Assembly: GCF_002161175.1 (NCBI RefSeq)
Contig: NZ_NFMA01000026.1
Location: 1 to 48,977, forward strand
Direction of reading: 5' to 3'
DNA length: 48,977 nucleotides
DNA from: Flavonifractor sp. An100
Lineage (GTDB): Bacteria; Bacillota; Clostridia; Oscillospirales; Oscillospiraceae
The notes under the pieces are model-generated. The model saw nothing but the letters and a program-made list of their open reading frames with translations. It did not search any database and was not told the origin of the DNA. Of this stretch, positions 16,091-24,953 are shown piece after piece. The position numbers and the translations under genes were made by a program. Each line of letters opens with the position of its first letter. Position 1 is the stretch's first letter.

Positions 16091-17149
16091 ATGGGTCAGA
16101 CCGTGGCAGTGGCCATGAGCGGCGGCGTGGACAGCTCCGCAGCTGCCTGGCTGCTTGGGCAGCAGGGCTATGAGCTGATGGGGGTCACCATGGACCTCTC
16201 CAACGAGGGAGATTCCAGCCAGGCGGTACGGGATTCGCAGGCGGTGGCCGGTCAGTTGGGGTTCCCCCACCACACGCTGGAGCTGTCCCAGCTGTTTCAG
16301 GCGGAGGTCATTGAGCCCTTCATCCGCTGCTATGAGGCCGGACAGACCCCCAACCCCTGCATCCAGTGCAACCGCCGCTTAAAATTCGGCGCTTTGCTTC
16401 GCAGCTGCCAGGAACTGGGGGCGGACGCCCTGGCCACCGGACACTATGTCCGCCTGGAGCAGGACAAGGGCAGTGGGCGCTACCTATTAAAAAAGGCCGC
16501 CCACCTGGAAAAGGACCAGAGCTATGTGCTCTACTCCCTTACCCAGGACCAGCTCTCCCACAGCCGCTTTCCCCTGGGGGAACTATCCAAGGAGGAGGTG
16601 CGCTCCATCGCCCTGGAACAGGGCCTGGCCAGCGCCCGCAAGGGGGAGAGCCAGGATATCTGCTTTATCCCAGACGGCGACTACCCCGCCTTTCTGCGCC
16701 GGCATACCGGCCGGACCTACCCCTGCGGCCCATTTCTGGACGAAGCTGGGCATGTGCTGGGAGAGCACCAGGGGATCGTCAACTACACGGTGGGCCAGCG
16801 CCGGGGCCTTGGGGTTTCCTCCAACCACGGCCGCCTCTACGTCAAGGAGCTGCGCCCGGAGGAAAACGCCGTGATTTTGTGCGAGAACCAGAGCTTGTTC
16901 TCCAGCGTTCTCACCGCCCGGGAGCCCAATTTTATCCCCTTTGACCGTCTAAACTCCCCTATGCGCCTGCGGGCCAAGATTCGCTACCGCATGGCAGAAC
17001 AGCCCTGCACCGTGGAACAGACAGACTCGGACACCGTTCTCGTCCGCTTCGACGCCCCGCAGCGGGCCATTACCCCCGGCCAGGCCGTCGTCTTTTACGA
17101 TGGCGACGTGGTGGTGGGGGGCGCTACCATTTGGAAAGGAGGGCTCTAA
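16091..17149 (+). CDS. mnmA: tRNA-specific 2-thiouridylase
   Basis: 352 residues. Puts sulfur on U34 of tRNA-Lys, -Glu and -Gln, with ATP activation; two of these tRNA types (Lys-TTT, Gln-TTG) are encoded elsewhere in this window. The PP-loop is SGGVDSS near residue 10. The catalytic cysteine pair is in NPCIQCN (about 89-95) and ESQDICFIPDGDY (about 190). The C-terminal beta-barrel domain includes VGQRRGLG. The start ATG 16091 has AAGGAGG eight bases upstream; an open frame runs further upstream but without start signals. It is first in a run with two membrane-protein genes. Confidence 0.95.
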   Translation: MGQTVAVAMSGGVDSSAAAWLLGQQGYELMGVTMDLSNEGDSSQAVRDSQAVAGQLGFPHHTLELSQLFQAEVIEPFIRCYEAGQTPNPCIQCNRRLKFGALLRSCQELGADALATGHYVRLEQDKGSGRYLLKKAAHLEKDQSYVLYSLTQDQLSHSRFPLGELSKEEVRSIALEQGLASARKGESQDICFIPDGDYPAFLRRHTGRTYPCGPFLDEAGHVLGEHQGIVNYTVGQRRGLGVSSNHGRLYVKELRPEENAVILCENQSLFSSVLTAREPNFIPFDRLNSPMRLRAKIRYRMAEQPCTVEQTDSDTVLVRFDAPQRAITPGQAVVFYDGDVVVGGATIWKGGL

Positions 17150-17154
17150 CCAAT

Positions 17155-17454
17155 ATGAGCCAGAAAAAACACAAAAAACGCCACTCCCAAGCTGTGATGG
17201 ATGCCAAACGCCAGGCCAACCAGGCCAAATTGGCCGACGAGAAGGACCGGGCCCGCAAACGCATGCATCCGGTGGCTCGAAACCTGCTTTTTGGCGACCT
17301 GGTGTTTTTGGCCGCCTGCCAGCTGCTGTATACCCAGGGCATGCTCTCTGAGCTTGTTTCCGGACTGGCCACTTTAGTTGGAATTGTTCTTCTGGTGTTG
17401 GCCCTCTACTTCCAGTTTGGAAAAAAACGGGACGGCGGCTCCTGGCCCATGTAA
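17155..17454 (+). CDS. Small membrane protein, function unknown
   Basis: 99 residues, starting 5 bp after mnmA. A very basic N-terminus (MSQKKHKKRHSQAVMDAKRQ, up to about residue 45) is followed by two hydrophobic segments (about 44-62 and 66-86). AAAGGAGGGC precedes the start. No recognised domain. The tight spacing shows co-transcription with mnmA. Confidence 0.75.
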   Translation: MSQKKHKKRHSQAVMDAKRQANQAKLADEKDRARKRMHPVARNLLFGDLVFLAACQLLYTQGMLSELVSGLATLVGIVLLVLALYFQFGKKRDGGSWPM

Positions 17455-17553
17455 TCCGCACCGGCCTGGCCTTCCCTTGATTTTTCCCTGGTTTTGGTAT
17501 ATGATATGGGCTGTTACCCCGCTATCTCTATACATTTTAAGGAGCGTTCCTCT

Positions 17554-18441
17554 ATGAAGCGATATGATATCCTGCTGCCGACTCTGGCCGTGGTGGGCGG
17601 CGGGGTGGGTTTTGGGCTGCGCCGGTGGCAGCTGACCACCGGGTACGACCCCCAAACCCAGCTCTTTGTCCATGGCCACCCCGCCAGCTACGCTCTACTC
17701 CTGTTGACCGCGGTGCTGGCGCTGCTTTTTTTACTCTCCATCCGCACAGCTAAGGGACCGGAGGATTTCTTACCCGCCTTTCGCTGCCCCAACAGCGGAT
17801 ACATGACGGGGATGGCCGCCTCCGGCCTACTGCTGCTGGGAGCCGGCGTTTTGGGCCTGCTGGACGGAATGGGACAGCTGTCCGCCTGGAAAATGGACCC
17901 GGAATCCTATTTAATTACCTATCCCATCGCCATTTTCATCTGCGCCTTTCTCTGTTTTCTGGCCGGACCCGCCCAGCTTACCCTGGGCCGGAGCGCCTAT
18001 CGGGAAACTTTGGGGGAATCCTGCTCCCTGCTGGCCGTTTTTCCCCCCATGGCCGCCCTGGCCTGGCTGTTCAGCTTTCATCTGGACCACGGCACCGACC
18101 CCGTTTTGATGGGCTACGGCATCACGCTGGCGGCTGTGGTATTCCTCTTACTGGCTCAGTATGAGTGCGCCGCCTTTTTCCACGGCCGGCCCCATCCCCG
18201 CAGGGCCTTGTTTTTCTTGCTGATGGGAACATACCTCGCCCTGATCTCCTTGGCCGATCTGCCGGAGCCCTTCTTCCTGGTGCTGATGGTGTCCTTCCTG
18301 CTGGCATCCCTCTCCCAGAGCTGGGCCCTTCTACGCAACACAATGGGCCCCCACTGGCCCAAACGACTGCTCCACGAGCGAATGCCCTCTGGGGCTGAGC
18401 CGAAGGACACTGCCCACCCCAACGAGGGGTCCGTTTCATGA
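17554..18441 (+). CDS. Multi-spanning membrane protein, function unknown
   Basis: 295 residues with about seven hydrophobic segments. The first starts near residue 8, after an N-terminal MKRYDI, and the chain ends in a hydrophilic tail (about 30 residues). The start ATG 17554 has AAGGAG upstream. The protein lies between the small basic membrane protein and metG. I see no known domain; the spacing and composition look like many uncharacterised clostridial integral membrane proteins. Confidence 0.75.
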   Translation: MKRYDILLPTLAVVGGGVGFGLRRWQLTTGYDPQTQLFVHGHPASYALLLLTAVLALLFLLSIRTAKGPEDFLPAFRCPNSGYMTGMAASGLLLLGAGVLGLLDGMGQLSAWKMDPESYLITYPIAIFICAFLCFLAGPAQLTLGRSAYRETLGESCSLLAVFPPMAALAWLFSFHLDHGTDPVLMGYGITLAAVVFLLLAQYECAAFFHGRPHPRRALFFLLMGTYLALISLADLPEPFFLVLMVSFLLASLSQSWALLRNTMGPHWPKRLLHERMPSGAEPKDTAHPNEGSVS

Positions 18442-18468
18442 TACTTTATGTAAGGGAGAAATTACACC

Positions 18469-20442
18469 ATGGAGAATAAAAAACGGTTTTATATTACCAC
18501 CCCCATCTACTACCCCAGCGATAAGCTCCACATCGGCCACACCTATTGCACCGTGGCCACCGACGCCATGGCCCGCTACAAGCGCCTGACCGGCTACGAC
18601 GTTCTCTTCCTCACCGGCACCGATGAGCACGGCCAGAAAATCGAGGACAAGGCCAAGGAGGCCGGCGTCACCCCCAAGGAGTTTGTGGACCGGATCGTCA
18701 CCGGGGAGAAGGGCGTACTGGACCTGTGGAAGCTGATGAACATCTCCAACGACCGCTTCATCCGCACCACCGACGACTACCACGTGGCCGCTATCCAGAA
18801 AATTTTTAAGAAGATGTACGAGAACGGGGACATCTACAAGGGCAAGTACGTAGGCAAATACTGCAAGCCCTGTGAGTCCTTCTGGACCGAGAGTCAGCTG
18901 GTGGACGGCAAGTGTCCGGACTGCGGCCGGGAGGTCCAGGACGCCGAGGAGGAGGCCTACTTCTTCCGTCTGTCCAAGTACGCCGACCGCATCCAGCACC
19001 TGCTGGAGGACACCGATTTCCTGGAGCCCCGCTCCCGGGTCAACGAGATGGTCAACAACTTCATCAAGCCCGGCCTGGAGGACCTGTGTGTCTCCCGCAC
19101 CTCCTTCACTTGGGGTGTGCCCGTGGACTTTGACCCCGGTCACGTGGTCTATGTCTGGGTAGATGCCCTGTTCAACTACACCACCGCCCTGGGCTTTATG
19201 AACGACAAGTACGATGACTACGACAAGTTCTGGCCCGCCGACGTCCACTTTGTGGGCAAGGAAATTGTCCGCTTCCACTCCATCATCTGGCCCGCCATGC
19301 TCATGAGCATGGGTATGCCCCTGCCCAAGAAGGTGTTTGGCCACGGCTGGCTGCTGCTGGACGGCGGCAAGATGTCCAAGTCCAAGGGCAACGTGGTAGA
19401 CCCCTATCTGCTGGCCCAGCGCTTCGGCGTAGACGCCCTGCGCTTCTTCCTGCTGCGCACCTTCCCCTTCGGTTCTGACGGCAACTTCTCCAACGAGGCC
19501 CTCATCAACACCATCAACGTGGACCTGGCCAACGATCTGGGCAACCTGCTCTCCCGCACCGTGTCCATGGTAGGCAAATACTTTGGCGGCACCCTGCCCC
19601 AGCAGCAGGCCGAGGACCCGGAGAAGGACCGGGAGCTGGTGGAGCTGGTCTCCACCCTCCGCAGCCGCTACGAGGATCAGATGGAGCACTTCGCCTTCCA
19701 GAATGCCCTGGCGGAAATTTTCAAGGTCATTGGCCGGGCCAACAAGTATATCGACGAGAACACCCCCTGGGTGCTGGCCCGGGATATGGAGGCCAACGGT
19801 CCCCGCCTGGCCGGGGTGATGTACAATCTGCTGGAGGTGCTGCGCATCAGCGCTGTCCTCCTCACCCCCTTCATTCCCCAGTCCTCCGCCGAGATTTTGC
19901 GACAGATCGGCGCCTGCGAGGCCTGCCAGACCTGGGAGAGCGCCGGACAGTGGGGCTCCCTCCGGGCCGATGTCACCGTGCAGCGGGGTGAGAACCTCTT
20001 CCCCCGCATCGACCTGGACAAAGAGCTGGCCGCTCTGGAGGAGATTGCCGCCCAGGCCAAAAAGGCTGCCCTCCCCGCTTTGGAGGTGGAGCCCCAGCTC
20101 ACCGAGAAGGTGGACTTTGACACCTTCTGCAAAAGCGACTTCCGGGCCGTGAAAGTAAAGGACTGCCAGAACGTGAAGAAGAGCGAAAAACTTCTCCGCT
20201 TCACCCTGGACGACGGCACCGGCACCGACCGTCAGATCCTCTCCGGCATTGCCAAGTGGTATAAGCCCGAGGAGCTCATCGGCAAGACCCTTATGGCCAT
20301 TGTCAACCTGCCTCCTAGAAAGATGATGGGTCTGGAGTCCAACGGCATGCTCATCTCTGCCACCCACACCGAGCACGGAGAGGAGAAGCTCAATCTGCTC
20401 ATGCTGGATGACAAAATCCCCGCCGGAGCCAAGATGTGCTGA
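18469..20442 (+). CDS. metG: Methionyl-tRNA synthetase
   Basis: 657 residues. Class I catalytic domain with the HIGH-type motif in YPSDKLHIGHTY (about residue 20) and the KMSKS loop GGKMSKSKGN (about 302). A zinc knuckle with two CxxC pairs (CKPC and CPDC, about residues 130-150) marks the type that carries one zinc. The anticodon-binding helical domain follows to about 515, and a C-terminal tRNA-binding OB-fold (DFRAVKVKDCQNVKKSEKLL, about 555-657) gives dimerisation. ATG follows AAGGGAG. Clear terminator after the stop. Confidence 0.97.
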   Translation: MENKKRFYITTPIYYPSDKLHIGHTYCTVATDAMARYKRLTGYDVLFLTGTDEHGQKIEDKAKEAGVTPKEFVDRIVTGEKGVLDLWKLMNISNDRFIRTTDDYHVAAIQKIFKKMYENGDIYKGKYVGKYCKPCESFWTESQLVDGKCPDCGREVQDAEEEAYFFRLSKYADRIQHLLEDTDFLEPRSRVNEMVNNFIKPGLEDLCVSRTSFTWGVPVDFDPGHVVYVWVDALFNYTTALGFMNDKYDDYDKFWPADVHFVGKEIVRFHSIIWPAMLMSMGMPLPKKVFGHGWLLLDGGKMSKSKGNVVDPYLLAQRFGVDALRFFLLRTFPFGSDGNFSNEALINTINVDLANDLGNLLSRTVSMVGKYFGGTLPQQQAEDPEKDRELVELVSTLRSRYEDQMEHFAFQNALAEIFKVIGRANKYIDENTPWVLARDMEANGPRLAGVMYNLLEVLRISAVLLTPFIPQSSAEILRQIGACEACQTWESAGQWGSLRADVTVQRGENLFPRIDLDKELAALEEIAAQAKKAALPALEVEPQLTEKVDFDTFCKSDFRAVKVKDCQNVKKSEKLLRFTLDDGTGTDRQILSGIAKWYKPEELIGKTLMAIVNLPPRKMMGLESNGMLISATHTEHGEEKLNLLMLDDKIPAGAKMC

Positions 20443-20455
20443 TTTCATTACTCCC

Positions 20456-20487
20456 AGGAAGGACGGCTAAGCCGTCCTTCCTTTTTT
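20456..20487 (+). terminator. Terminator of metG
   Basis: Perfect 12-bp stem (20456-20467 with 20471-20482), loop TAA, then T-run. Confidence 0.9.
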
Positions 20488-20506
20488 CTACCGCCCCTCC
20501 CGCCCC

Positions 20507-20535
20507 TTGCTTTTTCCGCCCAGATGCCCTATAAT
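20507..20535 (+). promoter_or_regulatory. Promoter of the lipoprotein-TatD-radical SAM group
   Basis: TTGCTT (20507-20512), 17-base spacer, perfect TATAAT (20530-20535), 51 bp upstream of the GTG start. Confidence 0.75.
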
Positions 20536-20585
20536 CGATTTCGATCTTTCCCCAGAAGGCCATGCTTGGAATAGGAGGGTGAGCG

Positions 20586-21125
20586 GTGAGGCGATGGTGG
20601 TCCCTGCTGCTGTTGGCAGCGATCTTGACATCTGTATCCGGCTGCAGCTGGGGGCAGAATAAAGGGACGGGGGATTATGCCCCCGGCGACACCATATCCA
20701 CCTACTGGTTTGATTTTTCGTTGGATACGGTGGATGTGATTGACAGCTACGACGGCTACCGCCCCGCCAGCGGCAATCAGCTGGTGGCATGCCGCCTTTC
20801 CCTGAAAAACACCTTCGATGAGGCCATTTCTATGTCCCAAACCGACTTCTTCCTCCTGTGGTCCCTTGCCTCCGGCGACACCAGCTCAGAGGAGGAAGAG
20901 ATGGCCGGGACCTATGCCCTGCCCAAATTCTCTAACCGGCAGCTGGAGGATACCTATAACCTGGAGCCGGGAGAGAGTCAGGAGGGAGATCTGGTTTTTG
21001 AGGTGCCCGAAACCACAGATCGGGCTGCCTTGGTATTTGAGGAATACTATGTGGACAGCGAGAGCGAGACGGGCTACTCCATCGGGGACCGCTATCAGGT
21101 ATGGTTTGACCTGACAGAGGCCTGA
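20586..21125 (+). CDS. Lipoprotein with DUF4352-like domain
   Basis: 179 residues from GTG 20586, with AGGAGGG seven bases upstream. The signal peptide (RRWWSLLLLAAILTSVSGC) ends in a lipobox with lipidated cysteine at about residue 20. After a short linker, the mature part resembles the DUF4352 immunoglobulin-like fold: an ordered beta pattern with SGNQLVACRLSLKNTFDEAISM and later LEPGESQEGDLVFEVP, typical of that family. Cell-surface role, no enzymatic motif. The next gene (TatD) is 37 bp downstream. Confidence 0.72.
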   Translation: MRRWWSLLLLAAILTSVSGCSWGQNKGTGDYAPGDTISTYWFDFSLDTVDVIDSYDGYRPASGNQLVACRLSLKNTFDEAISMSQTDFFLLWSLASGDTSSEEEEMAGTYALPKFSNRQLEDTYNLEPGESQEGDLVFEVPETTDRAALVFEEYYVDSESETGYSIGDRYQVWFDLTEA

Positions 21126-21162
21126 GTGTTGTTGCTCTGCTGCCCCAAAACGAGGTGATTGG

Positions 21163-21927
21163 ATGCGTGTATTTGACACCCACGCCCATTACGACTCCGG
21201 CGCCTTCAACGCCGACCGCATGGAGGTTTTGGCCTCCATGCCCGAGCAGGGTGTGGACTTGATTTTGAACCCCGGCTGCGACCTGGAGACCTCCCGCACT
21301 GCCGTGGAGTTGGCCGAGCAATTCCCCTTTGTCTACGCCGCCGTGGGGGTCCACCCCTCCGACTGCGGGGAGTGGACCGACCAGTGGCTGGAACAGCTGC
21401 GCTCCCTGGTCGCCCACCCCAAGGTCCGGGCCATCGGGGAAATCGGTCTGGACTACTACTGGAAGGACAATCCCCCCCGCCCCCTGCAGCAGACGGTATT
21501 TCGCCGCCAGATGGAGCTGGCCCAAGATTTGGGTCTGCCTGTGATTATCCACGACCGGGAGGCCCATCAGGACTGCCTGTCCATCGTTCGGGACTATCCC
21601 CAGGTCCGTGGGGTGTACCACTGCTACTCCGGCAGCCTGGAGGACGCCAAGGTGCTGGTTAAGCTGGGGTGGATGCTCTCCTTTACCGGAGTAATTACCT
21701 ACAAAAATGCCCGAAAGGCCCTGGAGGTCATCGACTGGCTCCCCATGGACCGCATCATGATCGAGACCGATTCCCCCTACCTTACCCCTGAGCCCTTCCG
21801 GGGCAAGCGCAACGACTCCGGCAAGGTCCACCTAGTGGCAGAAACCATCGCCCGAGTCAAGGGCGTGCAGGCGGATGAAGTGGCCCGCATTACGTTGGAA
21901 AACGGCAAGCGGTTTTTTCAAATTTAA
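21163..21927 (+). CDS. TatD family metal-dependent hydrolase (DNase)
   Basis: 254 residues, amidohydrolase TIM barrel. Metal ligands: HxH in FDTHAHYD (about residue 5), Glu in IGEIGLDYYW (about 90), histidines in VIIHDRE and VYHCYSG, and the final Asp in IETDSPYL (about 203). The loop PEPFRGKRNDS is characteristic. The probable role is 3'-5' DNA exonuclease or other phosphodiester hydrolysis in the cytoplasm. ATG has GAGGTGATTGG upstream. It is followed after 15 bases by a radical SAM gene of the TatD-associated family. Confidence 0.93.
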   Translation: MRVFDTHAHYDSGAFNADRMEVLASMPEQGVDLILNPGCDLETSRTAVELAEQFPFVYAAVGVHPSDCGEWTDQWLEQLRSLVAHPKVRAIGEIGLDYYWKDNPPRPLQQTVFRRQMELAQDLGLPVIIHDREAHQDCLSIVRDYPQVRGVYHCYSGSLEDAKVLVKLGWMLSFTGVITYKNARKALEVIDWLPMDRIMIETDSPYLTPEPFRGKRNDSGKVHLVAETIARVKGVQADEVARITLENGKRFFQI

Positions 21928-21942
21928 GGAGGCGTGAAGGCT

Positions 21943-22563
21943 ATGACCATCACCTATGAATACGAGGGGGCGCTCTACGTCAACCTCACCAACAAGTGCA
22001 ACTGCAACTGCGAATTTTGCCTGCGTCACGGCAAGGCCCAGGGCTCCATCTATACCGAGGACTCCCTGTGGCTGGAGCGGGAGCCCACCCGTCAGGAGGC
22101 TATGGACAGCTTTTTGAGCCGGGACGTGTGCTCCTACCGGGAGATCGTCTTCTGCGGCTACGGAGAGCCCACCTACCGTCTGGATGACATCCTTTGGCTG
22201 GTGGACCAGCTGAAGGAGCGCTTTGGAGACAAGCTGCCCCCCGTGCGCATCAACACCAACGGCCACGCCAACCTGATTCTGGGCCGGGACGTATGCCCCG
22301 AGCTGAAGGGCCGCATCGACACCCTGTCTATCTCCCTCAATTCGGACAATGCCGCTGACTACGCCGCCCTGTGTCACCCCATCCAGGGGGAGACGGCTTA
22401 CCAGGCCATGCTGGACTTTGCCGGAGAGGCCAAGCACTTTGTCCCCCATGTGGTGCTCACCATTGTGGACAAGGATAAGACCCCTCAGGAGGTGGAGCAC
22501 TGCAAGCAGATCGCTGCCGACCTGGGCGTCAAGCTGCGCATCCGCAGCTTCATCGACTCTTAA
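21943..22563 (+). CDS. TatD-associated radical SAM protein
   Basis: 206 residues from ATG 21943, ten bases after AAGGAGG; GTG 21934 is too close. The 4Fe-4S site is CNCNCEFC (C-x3-C-x2-C, about residues 17-24). CGYGEPTYRLDD (about 68) fits the SAM-binding GGEP-like motif, and the fold is the short partial barrel seen in the TIGR-type family of radical SAM proteins found next to TatD. The reaction is unknown. The adjacency to tatD is itself the family's hallmark. Confidence 0.88.
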   Translation: MTITYEYEGALYVNLTNKCNCNCEFCLRHGKAQGSIYTEDSLWLEREPTRQEAMDSFLSRDVCSYREIVFCGYGEPTYRLDDILWLVDQLKERFGDKLPPVRINTNGHANLILGRDVCPELKGRIDTLSISLNSDNAADYAALCHPIQGETAYQAMLDFAGEAKHFVPHVVLTIVDKDKTPQEVEHCKQIAADLGVKLRIRSFIDS

Positions 22564-22569
22564 CGGAAT

Positions 22570-22597
22570 GCCGGGGCACAGCTGCGCCCCGGCTGTT
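22570..22597 (+). terminator. Possible terminator after the radical SAM gene
   Basis: An 8-bp GC stem (22570-22577 with 22586-22593), followed by TGTTTCTT; T-run is imperfect. The minus-strand gene at 22600 converges on it. Confidence 0.5.
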
Positions 22598-22599
22598 TC

Positions 22600-22719
22600 T
22601 TATGCGGTGAGCTCCAGCTCCTCCCGGGCCTCCCGCTCGTTATCGGCAGAGAAGCAAAACCGCCCCGCCCAGTCGTACACTTCCACGTGTCCCCGTACCC
22701 ATACAATGCTGTAATCCAT
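22600..22719 (-). CDS. Small acidic protein, 39 residues
   Basis: A short open frame that reads MDYSIVWVRGHVEVYDWAG and continues RFCFSADNEREAREELELTA-like to residue 39. An excellent ribosome binding site (AAAGGAG, about 7 bases before ATG) and a clear codon pattern support it as a gene. The sequence looks like a two-strand sheet followed by an acidic helix. I do not recognise a family. It is divergent from the membrane-protein gene at 22808 with 88 bp between. Confidence 0.65.
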   Translation of the reverse strand: MDYSIVWVRGHVEVYDWAGRFCFSADNEREAREELELTA

Positions 22720-22807
22720 CTGTTTTGCTCCTTTCCTGTTTGGGATTATGGCCCTATTTTAATTCATAAACAGTCCAATAAAACGGACAATAAAGGAAGG
22801 ATGCCCG

Positions 22808-23353
22808 ATGTATTTGTGGTGTGCTTTGTACCTGGTGGCTTTATACGCCCTGCAGTTTACTGTGGTGGCCCCTGTTGTATGTGAGGGAGTATTTCTTTCC
22901 CTGGGTCTGTTCGCCGGGCTGACTCTGTCCATCCTCCTGCTGACCGCAGTGGGAATTGGTCTGGCCATTGCCGGAGCCGTACGGGCCGTGGGGAACGAGA
23001 GACTCACCCGCCGGTTGACCCGCACCGCCCTGGCGCTGAAGCTGCTCACCATCCCCTTTTTCCTTCTCCACCTGTCCTCCTGGACGCTGCTCTCCGCCGC
23101 TTTTTTGGTGATCCCCGGTCTGCAGATTTTCCTGCTCTCCGTTTTTGTGGCGGTCGCCTTCGCCTATGGTGTGCTGCTGACCGGCTCCGCCTACTCCCTA
23201 GCCGCCCTGTATTGGGCCCATCGGGCCGGCCGTCTGGGACAAAAGGGTCTGGTGTGGGCCATTGTCTCCCAGTTTATCTTTGTGGCAGACGTAATCGGAT
23301 ACGTGGCGGCCCTCCTCTGGACCGTCAAGACCCGCTCCAAGGAGGTGCTGTAA
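22808..23353 (+). CDS. Small polytopic membrane protein, function unknown
   Basis: 181 residues with about five hydrophobic segments (starting at about residues 5, 32, 78, 95 and 150), joined by a basic loop (RAVGNERLTRRLTRTALALK). The ATG at 22808 follows GGAAGGATGCCCG. No catalytic motifs. The small TTG-start gene after it begins two bases past the stop, so the two are translationally linked. Confidence 0.75.
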   Translation: MYLWCALYLVALYALQFTVVAPVVCEGVFLSLGLFAGLTLSILLLTAVGIGLAIAGAVRAVGNERLTRRLTRTALALKLLTIPFFLLHLSSWTLLSAAFLVIPGLQIFLLSVFVAVAFAYGVLLTGSAYSLAALYWAHRAGRLGQKGLVWAIVSQFIFVADVIGYVAALLWTVKTRSKEVL

Positions 23354-23354
23354 T

Positions 23355-23522
23355 TTGGGCCCCATCTATTACACGGTGACTGGGATCAACGGGGACTACG
23401 CCGATTTGATCTCCGGCCAGGGCCAACCCCACTCCATCACCATGTTTCTCCTGCCTGAGGGAACCACGGTGGGCAGCCGGCTGAAGCTGGAACAGTTTCA
23501 GTGGGAACTGCTGGATGAATAA
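23355..23522 (+). CDS. Small protein with TTG start, 55 residues
   Basis: Begins at TTG 23355, seven bases after a full AGGAGGTG that lies inside the last codons of the preceding gene. Sequence starts GPIYYTVTGINGDYADLI and ends in RLKLEQFQWELLDE; a small beta-rich fold is likely. The perfect ribosome site, the two-base gap to the upstream stop and the terminator immediately after the stop support expression. Family not recognised. Confidence 0.65.
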   Translation: MGPIYYTVTGINGDYADLISGQGQPHSITMFLLPEGTTVGSRLKLEQFQWELLDE

Positions 23523-23557
23523 AAAATCCCCTGTGCCTATGGCACAGGGGATTTTTT
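23521..23557. terminator. Bidirectional terminator between the 55-residue gene and the CoA-transferase
   Basis: Perfect 17-bp inverted repeat (23521-23537 with 23541-23557), three-base loop TAT, with T-runs on both strands. Confidence 0.92.
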
Positions 23558-23565
23558 ATTTAAAC

Positions 23566-24903
23566 TTACTTGTTGGTGCGGCGCCAAATGTGCATCTTCT
23601 CCGCGTCCTGAATCAGCTGCTCCCGGAAATCGGGGTGGGCAATGGAGATCAGCGCCTCCGCCCGCTGCCAGGTGGACAGGCCCTTCAGGTTGACCATGCC
23701 GTACTCCGTGACAATATAATGCACGCAGGACCGGGGATCGGTGGCGATGGAACCGGGCGTCAGGGTGGGGACGATGCGGCTCTTCACGCTGCCGTCCTTT
23801 CCGGTGACGGTGGAGGACAGGCAGATAAAACTCTTGCCGCCCTTGGACAGGTAGGCGCCCATCACAAAGTCCAGCTGACCGCCGGTGCCGGAGATGTGCT
23901 TCAGTCCGGCAGACTCAGCGTTAACCTGGCCGAAGAGGTCCAAGTCAATGGCGTTATTGATGGAGATGAAGTTGTCCAGCTGGGCCAGCACCCGGACATC
24001 GTTGGTATAATCCACGGGAGCGGCCATGACCTCCGGGTTGCGGTCCACGTAGTCATACAGCTTCTTGGAACCGGCGGCGAAGGCGTAGACTTGACGGCCC
24101 TTGTCCAGGGCCTTGTTCCGGCCGGTAATCTTGCCCGCCATAGCCATATCCACAAAGCCGTCCACATACATCTCGGTGTGTACGCCCAGATCCTTCAGAT
24201 CAGACTGGGCAATCATAGCGCCGATGGTGTTGGGCATACCGCCGATGCCCAGCTGCAGGCAGGCACCGTTGGGGATCTGGGGCACGATCAGCTCGGCAAC
24301 CGCCTTGTCCACGGCGGTGGGCTCTCCGCCCCCGCCCAGCTGGGCCACCTCGGGGTTATCTCCCTCCACCACGTAGTCCACATCTTTAATGTTGATCTCG
24401 CAGCCGGTCAGGCCATAGACCCAGGGCAGGTTCTTGTTGACCTCCAGAATAATCACCTTGGCCTTGTCCAGCATGTCCGCCAGGTGGGAGGCGGCCAGGG
24501 CGTAGCTGAAGTTTCCGTGGCTGTCCATGGGGGTAACCTGGAGCATGGCCACGTCTACCTCCACGTTCTCCCGATAGAACCGGGGCAGCTCGGAATAGCG
24601 CATGGGGCTGAAAAAGCCCATACCCTTGGTCATGATCTTACGGTCGATGCCGCTGCAGTGCCAGGAGTTCCAGGTGAAGTGGTCGCCGGCATCCTCCGCC
24701 TTGGCGATCTCAGGCATCCACATGGTCACGCCGCCCCGCACCTTTACATCAAACAGCTCGTCCTTCCGGGCCGCCAGAGCCTTGTCCAGAGCCACAGGAT
24801 GGTTGGTACACCAGCCGTAGTCCACCCAGTCCCCCGACTTGACTACCTTGACTGCCTCCTGGGCTGTGGTCAGCTTCTCTTGATACATCTTCTGATAATC
24901 CAT
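23566..24903 (-). CDS. but: Butyryl-CoA:acetate-type CoA-transferase (acetyl-CoA hydrolase/transferase family)
   Basis: 445 residues from ATG 24903, which has GGAGG eight bases upstream. It transfers CoA between butyryl-CoA (or 4-hydroxybutyryl-CoA) and acetate, the last step of butyrate formation in many gut Clostridia. It matches remembered But sequences along its whole length: [37 protein letters not shown]-like [12 protein letters not shown], the glycine motif [14 protein letters not shown] with the active-site glutamate region [11 protein letters not shown], and [15 protein letters not shown] 4-hydroxybutyrate CoA-transferase is the main alternative. It is followed by a terminator and preceded by the helicase gene 50 bp upstream. 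Confidence 0.87.
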   Translation of the reverse strand: MDYQKMYQEKLTTAQEAVKVVKSGDWVDYGWCTNHPVALDKALAARKDELFDVKVRGGVTMWMPEIAKAEDAGDHFTWNSWHCSGIDRKIMTKGMGFFSPMRYSELPRFYRENVEVDVAMLQVTPMDSHGNFSYALAASHLADMLDKAKVIILEVNKNLPWVYGLTGCEINIKDVDYVVEGDNPEVAQLGGGGEPTAVDKAVAELIVPQIPNGACLQLGIGGMPNTIGAMIAQSDLKDLGVHTEMYVDGFVDMAMAGKITGRNKALDKGRQVYAFAAGSKKLYDYVDRNPEVMAAPVDYTNDVRVLAQLDNFISINNAIDLDLFGQVNAESAGLKHISGTGGQLDFVMGAYLSKGGKSFICLSSTVTGKDGSVKSRIVPTLTPGSIATDPRSCVHYIVTEYGMVNLKGLSTWQRAEALISIAHPDFREQLIQDAEKMHIWRRTNK

Positions 24904-24953
24904 CTCATTTGCCTCCGTCACGTTTTTCTAAAATATCCGGGGTACAAGGCCGG

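Noticed and set aside
18436-20448. Long open frame of about 670 codons on the minus strand
   Set aside because: It is antisense to metG throughout. High GC with strong third-position bias makes long mirror frames; it lacks a ribosome site and recognisable domains. The same applies to 7005-8687 (minus), 13257-14777 (plus), 36643-38535 (plus) and 44292-46061 (plus).
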